DNA of 5,485 bases from Desulfobacteraceae bacterium (GTDB lineage Bacteria > Desulfobacterota > Desulfobacteria > Desulfobacterales > Desulfosalsimonadaceae): NCBI GenBank assembly GCA_007131845.1, contig SLPT01000072.1, positions 1-5,485 on the forward strand. Direction: 5' to 3'. The notes under the pieces are model-generated. The model did no database searches. It had not been told where the DNA came from and saw only the letters and a list, made by a program, of their open reading frames with translations. Position numbers and translations under genes: made by a program. This document shows positions 1 to 5,485 of this stretch, piece by piece (the first letter of the stretch is position 1; every line of letters starts with the position of its first letter).

Positions 1-798
1 CCCCACGGGCGGGAGGAATTGTTGCAGACGGCGCAATTCTGCAAAACCATGCAGGCATCCCCCGTGGTGTATATACCGGAGTTTACGAAATTCCCGTTGT
101 ACCTGGACAACGACGTGGTCCAGGTCGATCTGGACAAGACGTTTCTGCGTTCACCGGAAACGGCCCGGGAGCATGTGGAAGAAATCATGGCGGAAATGGA
201 TGTGGACAACTGGCGCTTTTTCGTTCCGCGGCATTTTTCCACCCCTACCCTGCCGGATGTTCCGGTGGGATTTCATTTCATGGGCTGCCCGCATACTATT
301 TCCGATCTCCGGGCTAAGGCCGGTTCCGGATACATCGGTCCCCGCATCCGGCGGATCCTTGCATCCGCAACGTTTCCCGTACTACTATTTTCGCCGGTCT
401 TCAAGCCGTTTACCCGCATTGCCGTAATGTTCGGCGGAAAGGCCAATGCGGCCACTGCCCTGCGGCTTGCCGTGCGGCTTCACCGCCTGTCCGGCCTTCC
501 GATTTCAATGTACACCGCCGAAGAGGGCCGGCGGAGCAGGAAATACTATGAAAAACTCCTCGCCAAAAACGCTCTGACCGGTGTATTTGCTCAAAGCGTG
601 AGTGATTGGCATATTTTTCCGCGCAAGGAATTCATAGAAAATCTCTACAGGATCCCTCATGACGCGCTGGTGGTCATGGGCGCTTACGGCCATGGCGCAA
701 TCCGTCAGCTTCTGATGGGAAGCACCGTGGAAATCGTACAGGCGCATCTTCCCAACAGCCTTCTGATTGCCGGGCCGCATTACCGGGGGATGTCGTAG
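1..798 (+). CDS. Tandem-domain universal stress protein, 5' end outside window
   Basis: This encodes a UspA-superfamily protein, probably a cytoplasmic ATP-binding stress protein; the exact role is unknown. The frame is open from base 1. The first visible residues (about 4-28) look like helix 1 and strand 2 of a Usp fold (REELLQTAQFCKTM, then PVVYIPEF), so strand 1 and the true start should lie upstream of the window. The TTG codons at 19 and 22, behind a GGGAGGAA, could serve as a start but would remove strand 1. The second Usp domain starts near residue 138 (FTRIAVMFGG). It ends with a complete nucleotide-binding signature G-2x-G-9x-G-S (G227, G230, G240, S241, numbering from base 1). The first domain has only a degenerate version (GSGYIGPRIRRIL), so ATP binding probably rests on the second. 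The gene converges on murI, 43 bp apart, and is not part of the minus-strand operon. Confidence 0.85.
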   Translation, partial: PHGREELLQTAQFCKTMQASPVVYIPEFTKFPLYLDNDVVQVDLDKTFLRSPETAREHVEEIMAEMDVDNWRFFVPRHFSTPTLPDVPVGFHFMGCPHTISDLRAKAGSGYIGPRIRRILASATFPVLLFSPVFKPFTRIAVMFGGKANAATALRLAVRLHRLSGLPISMYTAEEGRRSRKYYEKLLAKNALTGVFAQSVSDWHIFPRKEFIENLYRIPHDALVVMGAYGHGAIRQLLMGSTVEIVQAHLPNSLLIAGPHYRGMS

Positions 799-805
799 CT
801 TCTCT

Positions 806-844
806 CAGAAATTGGCGAAAAAGACGGTTTTCGTTCAGCCACTA
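806..844 (+). repeat. Solo right end of a MITE-like repeat, with small hairpin
   Basis: Bases 811-844 match 2876-2909 exactly over 34 bp, and the match extends with one mismatch to 806. This is the right end of the full element described at 2765-2909; no left half is present, since upstream lies the stress-protein gene. It contains an inverted repeat, CGAAAA (816-821) and TTTTCG (828-833) around a 6-nt loop, with TGG/CCA able to pair outside across a bulge. The repeat fills the gap between the convergent genes, and its terminal TAG, read on the minus strand, is the murI stop codon. The hairpin might help end transcription from either side, but neither strand has a strong T-tract after it, so a terminator role is only a guess. 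Confidence 0.8.
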
Positions 845-1639
845 TTTAAGATCAAAGGGGCCGGAGTGCTCCAGGACGATATTGCGGCCGATGATGCTTT
901 TGGCGGTCTCCTGGAAGTGAGGGGTGATGTCGGATACGAAGAACCGAGCCGTATCGGTTTTGGAAAAAGACGCATCCAGCTGCGGGTTATCGGCGGCAAA
1001 TTGCCGGATGCTCTCGGCCGTGGCCGTGGAGGAGTCGATGATCGCCACCCGTTTGCCGATTTTCCGGGCGATCACATCTTTTAAAACCGGGTAATGGGTG
1101 CATCCCAGTATCAGGGTGTCGATCTGCCGCACCTTGAGCGGATGGAGGTATTTTTTGACGATCATCCGCGTTTCCGGCTTATTTCGCCAGCCTTCCTCCA
1201 CCAGCGGGACCAGAAGCGGGCAGGGGGCGCAATGAACCCGGGCATCCGGTTTTTTCTCCAGGATTTTTCTTTCGTAAATTCCGCTGTTGATGGTGGCGCG
1301 GGTTCCGATGACGCCGATAATCCCCTTCTTGGTGGCTTCCAGGCAGCGATCCACCGCCGGGGTGATCACTTCGTATACCGGTACATCGAAGGCCGCCCGC
1401 ACGGCTTCCGTGGCAACGCTGGATGCCGTGTTGCAGGCCATGACGATTATCTTCGCGCCGTTTTTTACAAGAAACTCAGTATCTTCCAGTGCGTATTCCA
1501 CCACGGTGCGGCTGCTCTTGGTCCCGTAGGGGGTCCGGGCGGTATCCCCGAAATAGACGATGTCGTATCCCGGCAGTGCGTCCATGACGCCTTTTACGAC
1601 GGTGAGCCCCCCGATGCCGGAGTCGAATATCCCGATCAT
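842..1639 (-). CDS. murI: Glutamate racemase MurI
   Basis: MurI interconverts L- and D-glutamate without a cofactor, supplying D-glutamate for cytoplasmic peptidoglycan precursor synthesis. The 265-residue length is normal for the family. The N-terminus IGIFDSGIGGLTV holds the conserved Asp6-Ser7 pair. YFGDTARTPYG (29-39) is the substrate-binding loop. ACNTAS contains the first catalytic cysteine (Cys69), and GCTHYP contains the second (Cys180) with His182, so both halves of the two-base active site are present. The ATG at 1639 overlaps the TGA of the upstream YkgJ-type gene in an ATGA arrangement, which indicates translational coupling. The protein ends in FDLK, and its TAG stop lies in the end of a repeat element. 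It is the last gene of the minus-strand run. Confidence 0.97.
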   Translation of the reverse strand: MIGIFDSGIGGLTVVKGVMDALPGYDIVYFGDTARTPYGTKSSRTVVEYALEDTEFLVKNGAKIIVMACNTASSVATEAVRAAFDVPVYEVITPAVDRCLEATKKGIIGVIGTRATINSGIYERKILEKKPDARVHCAPCPLLVPLVEEGWRNKPETRMIVKKYLHPLKVRQIDTLILGCTHYPVLKDVIARKIGKRVAIIDSSTATAESIRQFAADNPQLDASFSKTDTARFFVSDITPHFQETAKSIIGRNIVLEHSGPFDLK

Positions 1640-2094
1640 GCGCTGCCTTTCGTTGACGGGGCTTCCGGCAGGATGGCATTGTGGCGGTTCAGCCGGCCAA
1701 GCTCCCTTTCCACGCAGGCCGTGACGATCTGTGTGGTGATGCCGGTTGTCTTCATGCCGGGGCAGGAGCCGGCCATGATGCGCCAGTTTTCAGGGGCCCT
1801 GAGTACGGTTTCGATGAAGGGCCAGGCCCGGCACATCCGCGGTTTTACCGGATGGATGGTGCAGTGTTTGTCCCAGAACACACAGTAGCCGTCCGGTTTC
1901 TGAGCCAGCACCGTTTTGTTACCGGCGGCTTCGGTATAGCGCTTTCGTACGGTTTCAGGGTCAGTTCCAAGAAATGCGGCGATTTCTTTTATGTGTTCGT
2001 CACTGACATAGGTGCCGCCGAATCCCTTGCAGCACGTTCCGCAGTTTTCACATTCGAATATGTCCGTGCCGGATGCACGGTTTTCAGAAGTCAT
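1636..2094 (-). CDS. YkgJ-family cysteine-cluster protein
   Basis: This is a 152-residue protein of the YkgJ/UPF0153 type, a family thought to bind zinc or an iron-sulfur centre through clustered cysteines. No reaction is established for it. Visible motifs are CENCGTCCKG (Cys15, 18, 21, 22), GYCVFWDKHCTIHPVKPRMCRAWPF (Cys71, 78, 88) and a later Cys111 and Cys127. The pattern CxxCxxCC, then C-x6-C-x(9)-C followed by a WPF-like motif, is the family signature. There is no signal peptide or membrane segment, so it should be cytoplasmic. The start is fixed by GGAGG 6 nt upstream, inside the end of recR; the two genes overlap by 11 nt, and its own stop overlaps the murI start. Co-transcription with recR and murI looks certain from this packing, but it does not reveal the substrate or partner. 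Confidence 0.88.
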   Translation of the reverse strand: MTSENRASGTDIFECENCGTCCKGFGGTYVSDEHIKEIAAFLGTDPETVRKRYTEAAGNKTVLAQKPDGYCVFWDKHCTIHPVKPRMCRAWPFIETVLRAPENWRIMAGSCPGMKTTGITTQIVTACVERELGRLNRHNAILPEAPSTKGSA

Positions 2095-2719
2095 AACGGG
2101 CCTCCAGGGCTTTTTTAAGCGTTACCTGGTCCACGTACTTGAGCTCGCCCCCCATGGGGACGCCGGATGCGATCCGCGTGATTTTAATGGTGAAGGGTTT
2201 GAGCTGGTTCATGATGTACGTTGCCGTGGCCTCGCCCTCGATGTTGGTGGCCGTGGCAATGATCACTTCGCGGACGGTGCCTTCCGACACCTTTTTCACG
2301 AGTTCGGCGACCCGGATGTCGGCCGGGCCGATCCCGTCTATGGGCGAAAGCAGTCCCTGCAGGACATGGTAAACGCCTTGAAACGCACTTGATTTTTCAA
2401 TGGCGGCGAGGTCTGCGGGGCTTTCGACCACGCAAACGATGCCGTCGTCTCTTTCCGGATCCCTGCATATCCGGCATCGCTGCCCATCGCTTAATGCAAA
2501 GCAGCTGGAGCAGATGCTGACCTGATCCTTGAGTTCCGAAATATGTTTCGCGAGCATGGCGACCTCTGCATCCGGCGCCTGCAGAATATGCATGGCCAGC
2601 CGCTCGGCCGATTTCGTGCCGATCCCCGGCAGCCGGGACAGGCTGCGGATCAGTCGGTTCATGGATTCCGGATAGTGCTGCATGGGTATCCCGGTCGATG
2701 GCATCTCCGGGCGAAGCAT
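2084..2719 (-). CDS. recR: Recombination mediator protein RecR
   Basis: RecR acts with RecO (and RecF) to load RecA on SSB-coated single-stranded DNA at gaps. With the chosen start it has 211 residues. It shows a helix-hairpin-helix (LSRLPGIGTKSAERLA, about 27-42), a four-cysteine zinc motif (Cys70, 73, 82, 85; CSSC and CRIC), and a Toprim domain from about residue 94 (IVCVVESPADLAAIE, then HVLQGLLSPIDGIGP). The C-terminal part has GEATATYI and the GVPMGGELKYVD signature. The ATG at 2719 has a strong GGAGGAAA 6 nt upstream. An internal ATG at 2683 would give 199 residues beginning MQHYPESMNRLI, which fits the usual RecR N-terminus better but has only a weak ribosome site. An ATG at 2746 is in frame but unsupported. 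The gene overlaps the next gene by 11 nt. It is separated from ybaB by 215 bp, mostly an inserted repeat. AT-rich TAAAAT (2757-2762) and CATAAT (2746-2751) on the minus strand are possible -10 boxes, without clear -35 partners. Confidence 0.95.
   Translation of the reverse strand: MLRPEMPSTGIPMQHYPESMNRLIRSLSRLPGIGTKSAERLAMHILQAPDAEVAMLAKHISELKDQVSICSSCFALSDGQRCRICRDPERDDGIVCVVESPADLAAIEKSSAFQGVYHVLQGLLSPIDGIGPADIRVAELVKKVSEGTVREVIIATATNIEGEATATYIMNQLKPFTIKITRIASGVPMGGELKYVDQVTLKKALEARYDF
2101..2105 (-). promoter_or_regulatory. Ribosome binding site of the YkgJ-type gene, inside recR
   Basis: On the minus strand GGAGG lies 6 nt before the ATG at 2094 and within the last codons of recR. It decides the start of the YkgJ-type gene and supports translational coupling with recR. 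Confidence 0.8.
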
Positions 2720-2725
2720 TGCCGC

Positions 2726-2733
2726 TTTCCTCC
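2726..2733 (-). promoter_or_regulatory. Ribosome binding site favouring the longer recR start
   Basis: Minus-strand GGAGGAAA stands 6 nt before the ATG at 2719. No comparable site precedes the ATG at 2683, so this motif is the main argument for a RecR extended by 12 residues relative to its usual N-terminus. Confidence 0.7.
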
Positions 2734-2764
2734 GGATGCCAGACAATTATGCGTGCATTTTAGA

Positions 2765-2909
2765 TAGTGGCCGAACGAAAACCAGGATTTTTCGTCAAGG
2801 TCAAGGACGGCGAAATTTTTAACCGCAGGAATACTTGGCGTATTTTGAGGATTAAAATTTGAGCCGGACGCAGAGATTGGCGAAAAAGACGGTTTTCGTT
2901 CAGCCACTA
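2765..2909. mobile_element. MITE-like palindromic element between ybaB and recR
   Basis: This is a 145-bp non-coding element whose two ends are inverted copies: the left end reads TAGTGGCCGAACGAAAACC, and the right end, on the other strand, is the same except T for the second C of GGCC. Each end folds into its own hairpin: CGAAAA/TTTTCG at 2776-2781 with 2789-2794, and the same stem in the right end. An inner inverted repeat pairs 2808-2822 with 2852-2866 (12 of 15 positions), and the apex is a 5-bp stem, AATAC/GTATT, around 2835-2839. If the element is taken as 2767-2907, it is flanked by identical TAGATA hexamers (2761-2766 and 2908-2913), which look like a target-site duplication. If the ends include the TA, the flanking duplication shrinks to GA. 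No transposase is encoded. A second, partial copy lies at 806-844. Calling it a miniature element moved in trans is an inference from the ends and duplication. Confidence 0.75.
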
Positions 2910-2934
2910 GATAGCCCGAAACGAAACGGCGATG

Positions 2935-3246
2935 CTACATCAATCCCGGGATGTTCATGCCGCCGGTCAGTTTGCTCATTTCCTCGTTCACCATGGCCTG
3001 GGACCGGGAAAGCGCTTCGTTGACCGCGGCCACGATCAGGTCCTGGAGCATATCCACGTCTTCCGGGTCCACGACCTCTTTTTCGACCTGGATGGATACG
3101 ACCTGCTGCTTTCCGTTGGCCACCACTTTTACCATTCCGCCGCCGGCGGTGGCTTCAACGGTTTTGTCGCCCATTTCCTCCTGCAGTTTCGCCATTTTGG
3201 TCTGCAACTGCTGGGCCTGCTTCATCATTTTGTTCATATTCTTCAT
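2935..3246 (-). CDS. ybaB: YbaB/EbfC nucleoid-associated protein
   Basis: This is a 103-residue protein of the YbaB/EbfC family, small dimeric DNA-binding proteins associated with the nucleoid. The N-terminal half is a charged, Met/Gln-rich helix (NKMMKQAQQLQTKMAKLQEEM) typical of the family. It is followed by the conserved VEATAGGGMVKVVANGKQQVVSIQVE strand region and the helix DVDMLQDLIVAAVNEALSRSQ; the C-terminus ends in the usual Gly/Met/Pro-rich tail (LTGGMNIPGLM). It lies 13 nt after dnaX with its ribosome site overlapping the dnaX stop, so the two are co-translated. The dnaX-ybaB-recR order is widely conserved in bacteria. Here a repeat insertion separates it from recR. Confidence 0.96.
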   Translation of the reverse strand: MKNMNKMMKQAQQLQTKMAKLQEEMGDKTVEATAGGGMVKVVANGKQQVVSIQVEKEVVDPEDVDMLQDLIVAAVNEALSRSQAMVNEEMSKLTGGMNIPGLM

Positions 3247-3255
3247 GGATATAGT

Positions 3256-3261
3256 CCTCCT
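3256..3261 (-). promoter_or_regulatory. ybaB ribosome binding site overlapping dnaX stop
   Basis: Minus-strand AGGAGG begins within the dnaX stop codon (TAGGAGGA) and stands about 9 nt before the ybaB ATG. A ribosome finishing dnaX would be placed directly on this site, which suggests coupled translation. Confidence 0.75.
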
Positions 3262-5071
3262 ATGACACTTTGATATCGTGGATTTTTGCGTTAAACGTTT
3301 TCAGCGCCGCTTCCACCAAGGGGTGGGTGCGTGCCTCGTGCTCTATCTGCCGGCGGTTTTTGGGGGCTCCGGCCGCGGGCTTGCTTTCCTTGACGTCAAT
3401 GGCCACGCTGACTTGCCGGCTGAAAAAATCCTTGCAGTGTTTTTCCAGTGCTGAAAGGTTTTTTTTCGATTTCAGCAGGTTCATCCTGGGGTTATCGGCG
3501 TCGATTCCGATGGAAACACGGTCAGGCGCTTCGAAATGAAATCTGCACTCGGAAATGCATGCCCCCAATGCGGGTGATTTGCTGCATATCCGCTCCCGGA
3601 GCCGGTTCAAAATCTCCTCGGTGCTCATCTGCCCGATCCGGGCGGCGCCGCCGGACGGGTTGTCCGATCCGTCCGGTTGCTTCGCGTCTCCGGGTTCCCC
3701 GGCCTGTCCATGCTCAGGTGCATTTCCGGCTGCTTCAGGCGCGGAAGTTGGTCGCTTTTCCCGGGTTTGCGCCGTCGCAGCTTGTGCATCCGGTGCAGCC
3801 TGTGTATCCGGGGGGTCAGCAGGGGCATGGGGCGGAGCGTCGCCGGCGTTTCCGGACGGCGTTTTCGGACGGTTTCGCAATGCCTGGTAATTCGCCTTGT
3901 TTTCCCCGGTGGTATTTCCTGCTTCCGGTGTGCCGGTCCGGAGGTTTTCCAGTTTTTCGATGAGTTCGTCGAAGGAAAAAGCCGGTTTAACCTGCATCAT
4001 CCGGAAAAATGTCATTTCGAGCGCCGTTTTGGGCGACACCGACTGCCGGATGCGCCATTCCTCCTCGAACAGGATGGTGACGAGCTGGTAGAGATACGGC
4101 TGGGTGACGTGTTCCACCTGTCCGGCCATCTGCCTGATTTCATGGGATGCGATATCCGGCAGTTCGGATTGCGTCCCGCGGGACTTGACCACCAGAAGGT
4201 TGCGGAAATGGCCGATCAGCTCCGTGTAAAATTTCACAAGGTGGCGGCCCTGGCGGTAGAGCAGCTCGCAGATGTCCAGCACGGCGGCCAGGTTTCCGGA
4301 AAATAACGCCGCCGATACATCGAACAAAACATCTCGGTCAATGACGCCCAGGATGTCGATGATCGCATCGTCGGCAACGGTTTTATCCGAGCAGGTGACG
4401 ATCTGGTCGAGCAGGCTGAGCCCGTCCCGGATACTTCCGTCCGCTTCCCGCGCGATCATGGCCAGGCCTTTATCGCCGATTTCGATTCCTTCGCCCCGGC
4501 AGATTGTTTTCATGTGGCCGGCAATGGAATCGATACCGACCCGCCGCAGATCATGGCGTTGGCAGCGCGACAGGATCGTGATGGGAATTTTGTGGACCTC
4601 GGTGGTGGCGAAAAGAAACAGCACGTGTGCCGGGGGTTCCTCCAGGATTTTCAGAAGCGCGTTGAATGCCGCGTCCGAAAGCATGTGGACTTCATCGATG
4701 ATATAGATTTTGCGCGGGCTGTGGGCGGGCATGTATTTCGCGTTTTCGCGCAGCTCCCGGATGTTTTCGACCCGGTTGTTGGAAGCGCCGTCGATTTCGA
4801 TGACATCGATGGCATTTCCGCCCGTAATTTCATTGCAGGAACGGCACTGGTTGCATGGGGTTGCCGTGGGTCCTTCGGCGCAGTTGACACACTTGGCCAG
4901 GATCCGGGCGATGGTGGTTTTGCCCGTTCCCCGCGGGCCCGCAAACAGGATGGCATGCGCCAGTCTTCCGGACGCCAGCGCATTGGCAAGCGTACGCGTG
5001 ACGTGGGTCTGTTCGACGACCGCTTCAAATGTTTGCGGCCTGTATTTGCGGGCGAATACCAGGTATGCCAT
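3260..5071 (-). CDS. dnaX: DNA polymerase III subunits gamma and tau (DnaX)
   Basis: DnaX is the ATPase motor of the clamp loader that puts the sliding clamp on DNA; its long tau form also ties the loader to the polymerase and helicase. The 603 residues contain the N-terminal FARKYRPQTF signature, Walker A GPRGTGKTT (45-53), a zinc module (Cys64, 73, 76, 79), Walker B IIDEVHM (124-130), the SRC arginine-finger motif (Arg169) and sensor 2 GSIRDGLSLLDQ (Arg215). The collar domain runs to about residue 370. A low-complexity Ala/Pro/Gly linker (roughly 385-475) precedes a C-terminal domain ending in KIHDIKVS, so this is a full tau-type protein. No slippery site of the E. coli gamma type is seen near the end of domain III; the only long A run is at codons 536-538. 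The ATG at 5071 gives the expected MAYLVFARKYRP start, although its ribosome site is weak. It heads the minus-strand operon. Confidence 0.97.
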   Translation of the reverse strand: MAYLVFARKYRPQTFEAVVEQTHVTRTLANALASGRLAHAILFAGPRGTGKTTIARILAKCVNCAEGPTATPCNQCRSCNEITGGNAIDVIEIDGASNNRVENIRELRENAKYMPAHSPRKIYIIDEVHMLSDAAFNALLKILEEPPAHVLFLFATTEVHKIPITILSRCQRHDLRRVGIDSIAGHMKTICRGEGIEIGDKGLAMIAREADGSIRDGLSLLDQIVTCSDKTVADDAIIDILGVIDRDVLFDVSAALFSGNLAAVLDICELLYRQGRHLVKFYTELIGHFRNLLVVKSRGTQSELPDIASHEIRQMAGQVEHVTQPYLYQLVTILFEEEWRIRQSVSPKTALEMTFFRMMQVKPAFSFDELIEKLENLRTGTPEAGNTTGENKANYQALRNRPKTPSGNAGDAPPHAPADPPDTQAAPDAQAATAQTREKRPTSAPEAAGNAPEHGQAGEPGDAKQPDGSDNPSGGAARIGQMSTEEILNRLRERICSKSPALGACISECRFHFEAPDRVSIGIDADNPRMNLLKSKKNLSALEKHCKDFFSRQVSVAIDVKESKPAAGAPKNRRQIEHEARTHPLVEAALKTFNAKIHDIKVS

Positions 5072-5125
5072 GATTTATCGTTCCCGGTTGTCTGTTCGGG
5101 CATTTGGGCCGGTGCCATGTCCGGG

Positions 5126-5146
5126 CGGCCGTTTTTCTTCCGGCCG
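5126..5146 (-). other. Possible hairpin in the dnaX leader
   Basis: CGGCCG at 5126-5131 and again at 5141-5146 can pair around a 9-nt loop that is purine-rich on the minus strand; an outer GGTGCC (5111-5116) / GGCACC (5146-5151) pairing competes with it. A second small stem, CCCGG/CCGGG around TATT, lies near 5178-5191. No T-run follows on the minus strand, so this is not an intrinsic terminator. In GC-rich DNA such short stems arise by chance, and any regulatory role is speculation. Confidence 0.2.
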
Positions 5147-5304
5147 GCACCCTGTTTTCGGGGAAATGTGTTGTATGCCCGGTATTCCGGGTCGACGGGT
5201 GCCGACAATGCTATTGCGGAAGAAAAAAGGCGGGCTGAAGAAAAATGCCGATCCGGGCGCATTCATTCTTTACGGATAGCGACAAGGATATTGAAAATAA
5301 AAAA

Positions 5305-5394
5305 TGGCGGAGAGAGAGGGATTCGAACCCTCGGTGCCCGTTAAGACACACACGCTTTCCAGGCGTGCACCTTCAGCCGCTCGGTCATCTCTCC
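5305..5394 (-). tRNA. tRNA-Ser, anticodon GGA
   Basis: This is a complete 90-nt class II tRNA with the CCA tail encoded (5305-5307). The acceptor stem GGAGAGA/TCTCTCC pairs at all seven positions, with discriminator G. The anticodon stem CACGC/GCGTG encloses loop CTGGAAA, giving anticodon GGA (5358-5360), which reads UCC and UCU serine codons. A long variable arm lies between the anticodon and T arms, as expected for serine, and the T arm is GAGGG-TTCGAAT-CCCTC. It is on the same strand as dnaX, 233 bp upstream. A T6 run directly follows the tail, but there is no separate hairpin, so read-through into dnaX is possible. Confidence 0.97.
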
Positions 5395-5485
5395 GCATGC
5401 TGATATCAATTGTTTGCCGAAAAAGTCCGGGATTCATCCAGAATTCATATCGAATCAGGGATTCATGCCGGTAGCGCCGGAAAAC

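Noticed and set aside
11..24. GGGAGGAA followed by TTG as the start of the stress-protein gene
   Set aside because: The frame stays open to base 1, and starting here would remove the first strand of the Usp fold; the motif may be coding sequence for Arg-Glu-Glu.
1094..1888. Long open frame on the plus strand opposite murI and the YkgJ-type gene
   Set aside because: It is antisense to two genes with clear family motifs, has no recognisable domain, and reflects GC-biased codon use on the other strand.
2659..2907. 82-codon minus-strand open frame starting with GTG at the repeat's right end
   Set aside because: It reads through the MITE-like element and into recR in a different frame, lacks a ribosome site, and its sequence follows from the repeat.
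3640..3900. Repetitive Ala/Pro/Gly coding stretch in dnaX as an inserted or foreign segment
   Set aside because: A variable low-complexity linker between the clamp-loader core and the tau C-terminal domain is normal in DnaX.
5130..5150. GGCCGGAAGA on the minus strand as the tip of a small SRP RNA
   Set aside because: The asymmetric-loop core (AGCAGCC and GTCAGG partners) is missing, so the resemblance is limited to a GGAA in a GC stem.
4514..5344. Long plus-strand open frame across the dnaX start and into the tRNA
   Set aside because: It runs antisense through the Walker A/B region of dnaX and into a tRNA gene, and has no family signature.
5414..5428. GCCGAAAAAGTCC as a third fragment of the repeat element (compare GGCGAAAAAGAC)
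   Set aside because: The similarity covers only about 12 bases, including an A run, and does not extend to either side.

Overview
The window is a housekeeping block from a moderately GC-rich Gram-negative-type bacterium. The minus-strand order dnaX, ybaB, recR, a YkgJ-type cysteine-cluster gene, murI, with a serine tRNA upstream of dnaX and a two-domain universal stress protein alongside, suggests a sulfate-reducer-like member of the Desulfobacterota. That assignment is an inference from gene content and order. No marker in the window proves it.

Layout from left to right. The 3' part of a universal stress protein gene (plus strand, cut by the window's left edge) ends at 798. It converges on murI (minus, 842-1639). 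The 43 bp between them is almost entirely a copy of one end of a repeat element. murI overlaps the upstream YkgJ-type gene (minus, 1636-2094) by 4 nt, and that gene overlaps recR (minus, 2084-2719) by 11 nt. A 215-bp gap follows, largely filled by a 145-bp palindromic, MITE-like element flanked by TAGATA direct repeats. Then come ybaB (minus, 2935-3246) and dnaX (minus, 3260-5071), 13 nt apart. A 233-bp stretch without a gene separates dnaX from tRNA-Ser(GGA) (minus, 5305-5394). The last 91 bp hold no recognisable gene.

Functionally, dnaX (clamp-loader subunit), ybaB (nucleoid-associated protein) and recR (recombinational repair) form a well-known replication/repair gene group read in one direction. 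It continues through a small putative metal-binding protein into murI, which makes D-glutamate for peptidoglycan. Overlapping starts and stops and Shine-Dalgarno sequences inside upstream genes point to translational coupling on both sides of the ybaB-recR gap.

The least ordinary content is the repeat family. A complete, hairpin-rich, non-coding copy splits the operon between ybaB and recR. A solo right end with an exact 34-bp match sits at the murI/stress-protein junction and carries the murI stop codon. No new enzymatic or defence system is visible.
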